This document shows positions 14,811 to 20,414 of a stretch of 20,414 nt of DNA, piece by piece. Source of the stretch: an uncultured bacterium (GTDB taxonomy: Bacteria; Bacillota; Clostridia; Lachnospirales; Lachnospiraceae). Made by a program: the position numbers and the translations under genes. Each line of letters opens with the position of its first letter. Within the stretch, counting starts at the first letter, position 1. Under the pieces are notes generated by a model that did not search any database, was not told the origin of the DNA, and saw only the letters and a list, made by a program, of their open reading frames with translations. The stretch spans positions 1 through 20,414 of the forward strand of contig CAJMQE010000067.1 of NCBI GenBank assembly GCA_905215405.1, given 5' to 3'.

Positions 14811-15428
14811 TCAGCTGAGATACTCGTCCAGAATTTCGGCCAGAATCTGGTCATCAACGGGCTTCTTTGGACTTGTGGCCTGAATTTTATCGAAACTTTT
14901 ATTTAACCGGTTAAATTCGTTGGAAGCTTCTCTTGTAAAGTGCTTTTTTACTTCGGGCTGAACCGGCTCCAGCCTTGTGGAATTGTTATCGAGAGAGTCA
15001 ATCAGATTGATAATGACGGCGTGTCTTCTGTTGGCTGTATCGATGATATCGCTGGTCAGTCTGAGTGCGAGCACGCAAAGAACTGCAATACCAAGTCCAA
15101 AAGCAGCGCCAGAGAAGTCTTCGTGGTAGATGATCGTTTCCAGAATACCACATGCAACGCAGATATAAGCCATTTCTCTGCTGATGTTATTCCAGGAATT
15201 CAGGCTTAGTCCACCGAAGTGATAGTTCTGAACCGATTTTTCCACAAAAGCACTGATGTTATTAATCTGAATACCAAGTTTACAGTAGTTGTCATATTTC
15301 AGACGAATCTGTTTGACAAGTGGATGGCTGGTATCGTTCTCCATCCGGTTATAAATTCCCCCTGTGATAAATTTACTGATAATGCCGCTTAGAAATCCGG
15401 CAATCATAAGCAAAAATAATATCTTCAT
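14811..15428 (-). CDS. Uncharacterised membrane protein
   Basis: 205 aa; I do not recognise a named family. Visible layout: an N-terminal hydrophobic segment (ILFLLMIAGFLSGIISKFI), a soluble stretch to about residue 85 (IRLKYDNYCKLGIQINNI), two closely spaced membrane segments (MAYICVACGILETIIY and AAFGLGIAVLCVLALRL, about 86-128), then a cytoplasmic-type polar tail ending in an acidic amphipathic helix, ILAEILDEYLS. ATG 15428 has AAAGGGG 9 nt upstream. It has its own candidate promoter (15487-15515) and lies between the mtnN terminator and the pgi promoter, so it appears to be an independent unit. Real gene: likely. Function: unknown. Confidence 0.75.
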   Translation of the reverse strand: MKILFLLMIAGFLSGIISKFITGGIYNRMENDTSHPLVKQIRLKYDNYCKLGIQINNISAFVEKSVQNYHFGGLSLNSWNNISREMAYICVACGILETIIYHEDFSGAAFGLGIAVLCVLALRLTSDIIDTANRRHAVIINLIDSLDNNSTRLEPVQPEVKKHFTREASNEFNRLNKSFDKIQATSPKKPVDDQILAEILDEYLS

Positions 15429-15486
15429 ATAAAAATGCCCCTTTCATTTTCAGATGTAGAATCTTTTTAGCCTGTATACTGACATT

Positions 15487-15515
15487 ATTATATGGCAGGG
15501 GACAAGTTTTGAAAA
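15487..15515 (-). promoter_or_regulatory. Candidate promoter of the membrane-protein gene
   Basis: Minus-strand TTTTCA (plus 15510-15515), 17-nt spacer, TATAAT (plus 15487-15492). Perfect -10 and a 4 of 6 -35. It lies about 60 nt upstream of the ATG at 15428. Confidence 0.55.
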
Positions 15516-15543
15516 GGTCATGACAGCATAAATCGTTCCACAA

Positions 15544-15586
15544 AAAAAGGATAAAACCGCCAAATATCAGCAGCTTTATCCTTTTT
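15544..15586 (-). terminator. Terminator of mtnN
   Basis: AAAAAGGATAAA (15544-15555) pairs exactly with TTTATCCTTTTT (15575-15586) around a 19-nt loop. On the minus strand the stem runs into a seven-T tract. It begins about 43 nt after the mtnN stop. The mirror A/T symmetry could also allow plus-strand termination. Confidence 0.8.
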
Positions 15587-15629
15587 CCAAAACGAATTTC
15601 CACTTCCTTTGTAAGGAAAAGTCGAAAAA

Positions 15630-16322
15630 TTAAATTCTGTTTACAAGTTCTTTGATCAGATGAACAGAGTTCTTGATTGCTTTTGCTTCAAAAGTTGGGT
15701 AATCCATAGAAGCACTGTCATCAGCTTTATCAGAAATAGCTCTTAAAATAACAAAAGGAATTTTGTTAAGGTAAGCAGTATGAGCGATTGCAGCTCCTTC
15801 CATTTCTGTACAGTAACCATCGAAATTCTTCTCGATTTTTTCTTTCACGTCTTTTGCAGAGATGAACTGATCACCGCTGACAACACGTCCAACATGAACA
15901 CCGATATCAGGAACAGCAACAGCACAACTTTCTTTTGCTACCTGGATCAGATGTTCATCAGCTTTGAAAGATAAAGTATCCATTCTTGGAACCTGTCCAA
16001 GAGGGTAACCAAATGCAGTTGCATCCATATCATGATGAAGAACATCACTGGAAATAACGATATCAGCAATATCGATCTTAGATTTCAGAGAACCGGCAAT
16101 TCCTGTATTGATTACATAATCAGCATGGAAGTCATCTGCAAGGATCTGTGTGCAGACAGCAGCATTTACTTTACCAATACCGCTTCTTACGATTACGACA
16201 TCTTTGCCTGAGAGCTTTCCAGAACGGAATGTCATACCTGCTTTTTCTTCTGTTTTTTCAATGTCCATTATCTCAACGATCTGAGCGACTTCTTCGTCCA
16301 TGGCACCAATAATACCTATCAT
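15630..16322 (-). CDS. mtnN: 5'-methylthioadenosine/S-adenosylhomocysteine nucleosidase
   Basis: Hydrolyses MTA and SAH to adenine plus the thioribose product, feeding the methyl cycle, methionine salvage and AI-2 precursor supply. 230 aa, the family length. Catalytic and binding residues by the MTAN pattern: Glu11 in GIIGAMDEEV, Glu175 in TEMEGAAIAHTAY, and Asp198 in RAISDKADDSA; GIAGSLK and HHDMDATAFGYPLGQVP are also typical. ATG 16322 has GAGGA 8 nt upstream. It is monocistronic: its own promoter at 16445-16473 and a strong terminator at 15544-15586. No luxS is visible in the window. Confidence 0.96.
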   Translation of the reverse strand: MIGIIGAMDEEVAQIVEIMDIEKTEEKAGMTFRSGKLSGKDVVIVRSGIGKVNAAVCTQILADDFHADYVINTGIAGSLKSKIDIADIVISSDVLHHDMDATAFGYPLGQVPRMDTLSFKADEHLIQVAKESCAVAVPDIGVHVGRVVSGDQFISAKDVKEKIEKNFDGYCTEMEGAAIAHTAYLNKIPFVILRAISDKADDSASMDYPTFEAKAIKNSVHLIKELVNRI

Positions 16323-16444
16323 ATATAAATCCTCACTTTCTTTTTTCAGTTTTTAAGAAAAAACCTGTTTCATTTAATATTGCCAAAATTAATAGCTGTC
16401 CTATACAGATAAAAATATATAGCTAAAAATACTTTTGTTCTTCT

Positions 16445-16473
16445 ATTATATCTATACAATTTGTAAATAGCAA
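16445..16473 (-). promoter_or_regulatory. Candidate promoter of mtnN
   Basis: Minus-strand TTGCTA (plus 16468-16473), 17-nt spacer, TATAAT (plus 16445-16450). It gives a leader of about 115 nt. It lies back to back with the plus-strand promoter at 16488-16496. Confidence 0.5.
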
Positions 16474-16487
16474 TGTAAAATAAATTA

Positions 16488-16496
16488 TGATATAAT
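16488..16496 (+). promoter_or_regulatory. Candidate extended -10 promoter for the TSCPD-radical SAM-murG operon
   Basis: TGATATAAT is a perfect extended -10 (TGnTATAAT), about 90 nt upstream of the ATG at 16587; no good -35 is seen. A second TATAAT lies at 16550-16555, also without a clear -35. Either could be used. Confidence 0.4.
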
Positions 16497-16586
16497 CACA
16501 GTCGAAAAAGTTTAAAGAAAATTTAATATCTTTATATAGGAAATGCGTTTATAATATAAAGGTATGAGTCTGGAAAGGAAAAGAAA

Positions 16587-16832
16587 ATGAAATATATGAC
16601 AAAAGGTGTCTGCTCAAGATCAATCGAGTTCGACGTTATCGATAATAAAGTAAAAAATGTAAGATTTGAAGGTGGATGTTCAGGAAATACACAGGGTGTT
16701 GCAAGCCTGGTAGATGGAATGGATATCGATGAGGCAATCAACAGAATGCAGAATATTAAATGTGGTTTTAAGGCTACTTCATGTCCTGACCAGCTCGCAA
16801 TTGCATTAAAGCAGTATAAGGCTTCTCATTAA
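16587..16832 (+). CDS. TSCPD domain-containing protein (TIGR03905-type), function unknown
   Basis: 81 aa, the usual length of this small family. Four cysteines in conserved contexts: GVCSRS (Cys9), GGCSGNTQG (Cys31), IKCGFK (Cys59) and TSCPDQL (Cys66). The TSCPD motif also occurs in a C-terminal domain of B12-dependent ribonucleotide reductases, where it is thought to bind metal; a metal or redox role here is inference. ATG 16587 has an AAAGGA site about 8 nt upstream. Its TAA stop overlaps the ATG of the radical SAM gene by one base (TAATG), so the two are likely translationally coupled. Family assignment is confident; biological role is not known to me. Confidence 0.88.
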   Translation: MKYMTKGVCSRSIEFDVIDNKVKNVRFEGGCSGNTQGVASLVDGMDIDEAINRMQNIKCGFKATSCPDQLAIALKQYKASH

Positions 16833-17623
16833 TGGGAACGGTAAATCGTTTTAAAAGAGTTTATGTTGAAATTACAAATGTCTGTAATCTGGCATGCACG
16901 TTCTGTCAGGAAACAAAAAGAGCGAAAAGATTTATGGCTGTTGAAGAGTTTGAACATGTGATTGCCGAACTTGTGCCATATACCAATTACATTTATCTGC
17001 ATGTAAAAGGAGAACCGCTTCTGCATCCACAGCTGGAGCAGATCCTTGCAATTTGTGAAAAAAACAATATGAACATTAATATAACAACAAATGGAACACT
17101 GGTAAAGAAACAACTATCCATTTTAACAGCAGCAAAAGTCCATCAGATGAACATTTCGGTTCATAGTGCGGATGATAACTCCAATGTAGATGTTGAGGAT
17201 TATCTCACAGATCTGATCTACTGTTGCAATGAGATCAACAGTAAAACAAAAACAGAGATTTCATTACGACTTTGGAATACCAAAAAAGATCCAACGCTCT
17301 TTGGAAACAGGAACTGCAAGATCAGGGATCGACTGTATGTCAATGTACAGAGTCCGTTCGTATGGCCGGATGTAAAGGATGACTATGAATGCAGAACAGG
17401 TTTCTGTCAGGGACTGCGTACGCATATCGGAGTGTTGTGTGATGGAACAGTCGTACCATGTTGTCTGGATGGAAATGGAGTCATTGCACTGGGAAATATT
17501 TTTACGACACCAATGGAAGAGATTCTCAATAGCAGTCGTGCGAAAGATATGATTCAGGGATTTAGAGATCGAAAAGTCAGTGAAGACCTGTGTGTTCACT
17601 GTAGTTTTAAAGAAAGGTTCTGA
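16832..17623 (+). CDS. Radical SAM/SPASM domain protein
   Basis: Predicted iron-sulfur enzyme that cleaves S-adenosylmethionine to a radical. 263 aa. The CxxxCxxC cluster motif is Cys18-Cys22-Cys25 in NVCNLACTFC; the second strand HVKGEPLLHP carries the GEP motif, and NINITTNGTL follows. The C-terminal region has SPASM-like cysteines (CRTGFCQGL, GTVVPCCLDG, LCVHCSF) and the LGNIFTTPMEEIL segment typical of SPASM domains, so one or more auxiliary clusters are likely. The start ATG overlaps the TSCPD stop codon. murG follows 5 nt after the stop. SPASM enzymes often modify peptides or proteins; the substrate here is unknown. The TSCPD protein is a possible partner or substrate. Confidence 0.9.
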   Translation: MGTVNRFKRVYVEITNVCNLACTFCQETKRAKRFMAVEEFEHVIAELVPYTNYIYLHVKGEPLLHPQLEQILAICEKNNMNINITTNGTLVKKQLSILTAAKVHQMNISVHSADDNSNVDVEDYLTDLIYCCNEINSKTKTEISLRLWNTKKDPTLFGNRNCKIRDRLYVNVQSPFVWPDVKDDYECRTGFCQGLRTHIGVLCDGTVVPCCLDGNGVIALGNIFTTPMEEILNSSRAKDMIQGFRDRKVSEDLCVHCSFKERF

Positions 17624-17628
17624 TAGAT

Positions 17629-18693
17629 ATGAAGAGAATAGTACTGACGGGTGGCGGTACAGCCGGACACGTTACACCAAATATTGCATTGCTTCCAAGT
17701 TTAAAAGAAGCTGGTTATGAAGTATTTTATATCGGTTCTTACGAAGGAATAGAGAAAAAACTGATTGAAGAGATGGATATTCCATACTATGGGATTTCAT
17801 CAGGAAAATTAAGAAGATATAAGAGCGTAAAGAATCTGACAGATCCATTTCGTGTTCTGAAAGGATTTGGTCAGGCAAACAAATTAATGAAACAGATCAA
17901 GCCGGATATTGTATTTTCAAAGGGCGGATTCGTATCTGTACCAGTAGTACTGGCAGCAGGAAGAAAGCATATTCCTGTAATCATTCATGAATCAGATATG
18001 ACTCCTGGTCTGGCAAACAGGATCGCAAGTAAGTCAGCAAATAAGATCTGCTGTAATTTCCCAGAGACCGTTAAATATCTGCCACAGGAAAAAGCAGTTC
18101 TTACAGGTTCACCAATTAGAAAAGAATTGATGTCAGGAAGTAAGATCAAAGGTCTTGAATTCTGTGGATTTGAGGCTGCAAAGCCAGTTATTCTCGTGGT
18201 AGGCGGAAGTACAGGTGCGGTAAAGGTAAATGAAGCAGTCAGAGGTATCCTGCCAGAACTTCTGAAAAAATATCAGGTCGTTCATCTTTGCGGCAAAGGA
18301 AAAACAGATGAAACATTAAATGGAACTGCTGGTTATGTTCAGTATGAGTATATTAATAAAGAACTCAGAGATCTGTTTGCAACGGCAGATATCGTTGTAT
18401 CCAGAGCTGGTGCGAATGCGATCTGTGAATTACTTGCGTTGAAGAAACCAAATCTTCTGATTCCACTTTCTGCAAATGCAAGTCGTGGAGATCAGATCCT
18501 GAATGCAAATTCATTTAAAGAACAGGGATACAGCCGTGTTATGCAGGAAGAGAGCCTGACACCGGAAGGTTTCCTGGCAGAGATCAATCAGTTATATGAA
18601 AACAGACAGCAGTACATAGATACGATGGCATCCAGCAAGCAGGCCGATTCTATCGAGACAATCATGTCGCTGATCACAGAATTATCCAAATAA
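17629..18693 (+). CDS. murG: UDP-N-acetylglucosamine:undecaprenyl-PP-MurNAc-pentapeptide GlcNAc transferase
   Basis: Converts lipid I to lipid II in peptidoglycan synthesis, on the inner membrane face. 354 aa, usual length. First glycine-rich loop GGGTAGHVTPNIAL with His14; second SKGGFVSVPVVLAAG; then HESDMTPGLANRIA. The C-terminal UDP-GlcNAc domain has VGGSTGAVKVNEAV and SRAGANAICELLALKKPNL, with the following SRGDQ. These are the standard MurG motifs. The start at 17629 is 5 nt after the radical SAM stop. No other division or cell-wall cluster genes flank it, so this murG lies apart from a dcw cluster. A strong terminator follows at 18754-18797. Confidence 0.96.
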   Translation: MKRIVLTGGGTAGHVTPNIALLPSLKEAGYEVFYIGSYEGIEKKLIEEMDIPYYGISSGKLRRYKSVKNLTDPFRVLKGFGQANKLMKQIKPDIVFSKGGFVSVPVVLAAGRKHIPVIIHESDMTPGLANRIASKSANKICCNFPETVKYLPQEKAVLTGSPIRKELMSGSKIKGLEFCGFEAAKPVILVVGGSTGAVKVNEAVRGILPELLKKYQVVHLCGKGKTDETLNGTAGYVQYEYINKELRDLFATADIVVSRAGANAICELLALKKPNLLIPLSANASRGDQILNANSFKEQGYSRVMQEESLTPEGFLAEINQLYENRQQYIDTMASSKQADSIETIMSLITELSK

Positions 18694-18753
18694 ACTGTTG
18701 TTAATTACAGTTCTGAAATAGAATATAGTTTCATATTTTCGTATGTAAAAATA

Positions 18754-18797
18754 AAGCCCACTTATTAAAGGTTTCTTCCTATATAATAAGTGGGCTT
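18754..18797 (+). terminator. Terminator of murG
   Basis: AAGCCCACTTATTA (18754-18767) pairs perfectly with TAATAAGTGGGCTT (18784-18797), 14 bp, around a 16-nt loop, then CTTTTG. The upstream side has AAAAATAAA, so it could also stop minus-strand transcripts. Confidence 0.88.
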
Positions 18798-18836
18798 CTT
18801 TTGCTATCTGAAAATAGTCAGACAGGAGAGAAAAAA

Positions 18837-18890
18837 ATGGGTGGATATGAGAGAGATAAAATCAGTCACACAAGAGAGAGCAGCAATTAG
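18837..18890 (+). CDS. Possible 17-aa leader peptide ORF
   Basis: ATG preceded by AGGAG with 8-nt spacing (18824-18828), encoding MGGYERDKISHTRESSN and stopping at TAG. The tandem repeats begin 14 nt later. No run of one amino acid points to an attenuator. It lies after a strong terminator, and no promoter was identified between the two, so expression is doubtful. Confidence 0.25.
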   Translation: MGGYERDKISHTRESSN

Positions 18891-18904
18891 GTAGGGCAGG
18901 TATA

Positions 18905-18984
18905 GTCAGGTATAGTTCTAGTCAGGTATAGTTCTAGCCAGAGATAGTTCTAGCCAGAGATAGTTCTAGTCAGAGATAGTTCTA
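18905..18984. repeat. Five tandem 16-bp repeats
   Basis: Units: GTCAGGTATAGTTCTA twice, GCCAGAGATAGTTCTA twice, then GTCAGAGATAGTTCTA. A truncated copy (GGCAGGTATA, 18895-18904) precedes them. The period is not a multiple of three and each unit contains TAG, so this is non-coding. The pairwise grouping of variants suggests recent unit duplication. Confidence 0.92.
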
Positions 18985-19017
18985 AGGAGAATTGTCACGA
19001 ACGGAGTAATAAAGAGA

Positions 19018-19047
19018 TTGACAACGAATCCTATCCTATAATATGAT
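19018..19047 (+). promoter_or_regulatory. Promoter of perR
   Basis: TTGACA (19018-19023), 18-nt spacer, TATGAT (19042-19047). A TATAAT also lies at 19037-19042 but its spacing of 13 is too short. The predicted start site falls in the palindrome at 19050-19066. Confidence 0.65.
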
Positions 19048-19049
19048 AT

Positions 19050-19066
19050 TAGTAACAATTACTATT
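19050..19066. promoter_or_regulatory. Predicted PerR operator at the perR promoter
   Basis: TAGTAA-CAA-TTACTA is a perfect 6-3-6 inverted repeat, located just after the -10 box. The stretch AGTAACAATTACTATT differs at only two bases from one at 19627-19642 in the rubrerythrin promoter. It resembles the Bacillus PerR box TTATAATNATTATAA. Binding and autoregulation are inferred. Confidence 0.6.
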
Positions 19067-19128
19067 TATTAAAATGGGTATTCAGTAATTTAGAAATTTA
19101 ATGATTGACCAGGAAGGTAGAAAAGTTT

Positions 19129-19539
19129 ATGCAAAAATTAAAATATAGTAGACAGAGAGAAGCAATTAAAGCATTTTTAGATAGCAGGGAAGATCATCCA
19201 ACTGCAGATGTGGTTTATATGAATGTCAGAAAAGAGTTTCCGAATATCAGTCTCGGAACTGTTTATCGAAATCTGTCATTGCTTGTAAATATTAATGAAG
19301 CAATCAAAGTTCCATGTAGTGATGGCTCGGAGCACTTTGATGGTTGCACGGATCCTCATTTTCATTTTCAGTGTACAGAATGCGGTGCAGTTCTTGATAT
19401 TGAATTAGAAGATCGGAAGGCGTTGGAAGCTCTCAATCAGATGGCAAATAAGAATTTTGCAGGGACAGTAGAGGGAAGTAGTATCTTTTTCTATGGCAAA
19501 TGCCCTAATTGTATGAAAAATAATAAAAATGTAGAATAA
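19129..19539 (+). CDS. perR: Fur-family peroxide-responsive repressor, PerR type
   Basis: DNA-binding metalloregulator that represses peroxide-defence genes until Fe-catalysed histidine oxidation releases it. 136 aa. An N-terminal winged helix has SRQREAIKAFL and SLGTVYRNLSLL. The five regulatory metal ligands of Bacillus PerR (H37, D85, H91, H93, D104) line up here as His23, Asp71, His77, His79 and Asp90, all with the same offset of 14. Asp at the last position is the residue linked to peroxide sensing. Structural zinc: CTEC (82-85) and CPNC (125-128). I chose ATG 19129, with AGGAAGG 11 nt upstream, over a TTG at 19105. Its promoter has a palindrome shared with the downstream rubrerythrin gene. 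Confidence 0.88.
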   Translation: MQKLKYSRQREAIKAFLDSREDHPTADVVYMNVRKEFPNISLGTVYRNLSLLVNINEAIKVPCSDGSEHFDGCTDPHFHFQCTECGAVLDIELEDRKALEALNQMANKNFAGTVEGSSIFFYGKCPNCMKNNKNVE

Positions 19540-19592
19540 TGTCGAAATATATGATATAAGTAAAGTATAAAAAGAAATAATGAAAAAGATTA

Positions 19593-19621
19593 TTGACAAC
19601 AAGAAAACCTTATGATATTAT
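19593..19621 (+). promoter_or_regulatory. Promoter of the rubrerythrin gene
   Basis: TTGACA (19593-19598), 17-nt spacer, TATTAT (19616-19621). Near-consensus. It gives a leader of about 90 nt. The operator-like palindrome begins 5 nt after the -10 box. Confidence 0.75.
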
Positions 19622-19626
19622 AAAAA

Positions 19627-19642
19627 AGTAATCATTACTATT
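19627..19642. promoter_or_regulatory. Predicted PerR operator at the rubrerythrin promoter
   Basis: AGTAAT-C-ATTACT is a perfect 6-1-6 inverted repeat, within AGTAATCATTACTATT. It matches the Bacillus PerR box at 11 of 14 defined positions and covers the predicted transcription start, a position suited to repression. Confidence 0.65.
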
Positions 19643-19691
19643 ATTGATTTACAGATTACGAGTATTATAAAATATTAAATAAATGTGTATT

Positions 19692-19706
19692 TGTCGCAAA
19701 GCGACA
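19692..19706 (+). promoter_or_regulatory. 5'-UTR hairpin directly before the rubrerythrin ribosome site
   Basis: TGTCGC-AAA-GCGACA is a perfect 6-bp stem. It ends one base before AAGGAGG (19708-19714), which lies 5 nt from the ATG. It may keep the ribosome site unpaired or stabilise the mRNA; inference only. Confidence 0.5.
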
Positions 19707-19719
19707 GAAGGAGGAAATT

Positions 19720-20259
19720 ATGAAATTTGTATGTAAAGTATGCGGTTATATCTATGAAGGAGATCAGGCTCCAGAAAAATGTCCACAGTGTAATGCACCA
19801 GCTTCAAAGTTTGAAGAACAGAAGGGTGATATGACTTGGGCAGCTGAACATTCCGTTGGTGTAGCACAGGGCGTAAGCGAAGATATTCTTGAAGATTTAA
19901 GAGCGAACTTCACAGGTGAATGTAGCGAAGTTGGTATGTACCTTGCAATGGCAAGAGTAGCACACAGAGAAGGATATCCAGAAGTTGGTATGTACTATGA
20001 AAAAGCAGCTTATGAAGAAGCTGAACATGCTGCAAAATTTGCTGAATTACTCGGTGAAGTAGTAACAAGTAGTACAAAGAAGAATCTTGAATTAAGAGTT
20101 GCTGCTGAAAATGGTGCAACAGCTGGTAAATTCGATCTTGCAAAACGTGCAAAAGCAGCTGATCTTGATGCAATCCATGATACAGTTCATGAAATGGCAA
20201 AAGACGAAGCTCGTCACGGAAAAGCATTTGAAGGTCTTCTTAACAGATACTTCGGTTAA
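19720..20259 (+). CDS. Rubredoxin-first (reverse) rubrerythrin, NADH peroxidase component
   Basis: Non-haem iron protein that reduces hydrogen peroxide in the cytoplasm of anaerobes. 179 aa. The order is reversed from classical rubrerythrin: an N-terminal rubredoxin domain with CKVCGY (Cys5, Cys8) and CPQCNA (Cys21, Cys24), then a ferritin-like four-helix diiron domain from about residue 45. Diiron ligands lie in FTGECSEVGMY, YEEAEHAAKF and MAKDEARHGKAFE. A very strong ribosome site (AAGGAGG) and near-consensus promoter point to high expression. It lies 180 nt after perR with a shared operator-like palindrome. Reverse rubrerythrins in Clostridium acetobutylicum are known to be under PerR control, which fits. 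Complete within the window. Confidence 0.95.
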   Translation: MKFVCKVCGYIYEGDQAPEKCPQCNAPASKFEEQKGDMTWAAEHSVGVAQGVSEDILEDLRANFTGECSEVGMYLAMARVAHREGYPEVGMYYEKAAYEEAEHAAKFAELLGEVVTSSTKKNLELRVAAENGATAGKFDLAKRAKAADLDAIHDTVHEMAKDEARHGKAFEGLLNRYFG

Positions 20260-20414
20260 TAGGTGTTTTACTAAGGTAAAGTACTTAACAAAAGTAGTTT
20301 AAACAATAATTCCATATATGATATTCTTTACACGATCTAAGGAAACGTCAGGGCGAAAAGGCAATGGTGTTAAGTTAAGGATTCAAAGAGAAGTTAGTAT
20401 CGTTTGCGATATTA

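Larger units (their letters stand above)
18694..19128 (+). other. murG-perR intergenic region
   Basis: About 435 nt with no ordinary gene. In order: murG terminator (18754-18797), a possible 17-codon leader ORF (18837-18890), five 16-bp tandem repeats (18905-18984), the perR promoter (19018-19047) and a PerR-type palindrome (19050-19066), then an AGGAAGG ribosome site (19111-19117). Confidence 0.6.

Noticed and set aside
18905..18984. The tandem repeats as a CRISPR array
   Set aside because: Units are directly abutted, 16 bp long, with no unique spacers and no cas genes nearby.
20375..20414. TATCG-TTTG-CGATA near the window end as a terminator
   Set aside because: Only 5 bp and cut by the window edge; no T-run visible.

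Overview
The window looks like a chromosomal segment of a low-GC Gram-positive anaerobe of the class Clostridia, most likely Lachnospiraceae. The reasons are an A/V-type ATPase operon with short clostridial-type subunits, a rubredoxin-first rubrerythrin beside a PerR-type repressor, a TSCPD-domain protein coupled to a radical SAM/SPASM protein, strong AGGAGG-type ribosome binding sites, and TTGACA/TATAAT-type promoters. I see no rRNA, tRNA, transposase, phage gene or CRISPR array. It reads as ordinary core genome with some unusual non-coding structure.

Layout. (1) At 1-1533 (minus) is a secreted, membrane-anchored D-alanyl-D-alanine carboxypeptidase. It is preceded by about 400 nt of non-coding DNA rich in inverted repeats. 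(2) From 10667 down to 1935 (minus) is a nine-gene V-type ATPase operon, transcribed as stalk subunit H/G, C, I, K, F, E, A, B, D. It holds all the subunits expected of a bacterial A/V-type rotary ATPase: catalytic A and regulatory B, central stalk D, F and C, peripheral stalk E and H, and membrane I and K. (3) From 10827 rightwards are trmB, a possible 45-codon ORF, and trxA, followed by a bidirectional terminator. (4) From 16322 down to 12350 (minus) are mtnN, a small membrane protein, pgi and a D-2-hydroxyacid dehydrogenase; the last two form an operon. (5) From 16587 to 18693 (plus) is an apparent operon of a TSCPD protein, a radical SAM/SPASM protein and murG, ending in a strong terminator. 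(6) From 18694 to 20259 (plus) come a possible 17-codon leader ORF, five 16-bp tandem repeats, perR, and a rubredoxin-first rubrerythrin.

Functional picture. The ATPase operon couples ATP to ion transport across the membrane. The proteolipid gene ntpK is bracketed by stem-loops that share the same 8-nt arms, which suggests segmental mRNA stabilisation to supply the many copies of K per complex. The perR-rubrerythrin pair is a peroxide-defence module. Both promoters carry nearly the same 16-bp palindrome just downstream of the -10 box, as expected for autoregulation and shared control by PerR.

Nothing here is a clear new defence or biosynthetic system. The most worthwhile leads are the hairpins flanking ntpK, the paired PerR-type operators, the 16-bp tandem repeats with the preceding mini-ORF, and the TSCPD/radical SAM pair. 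Protein functions are assigned by recognising motifs by eye; no database search was run.
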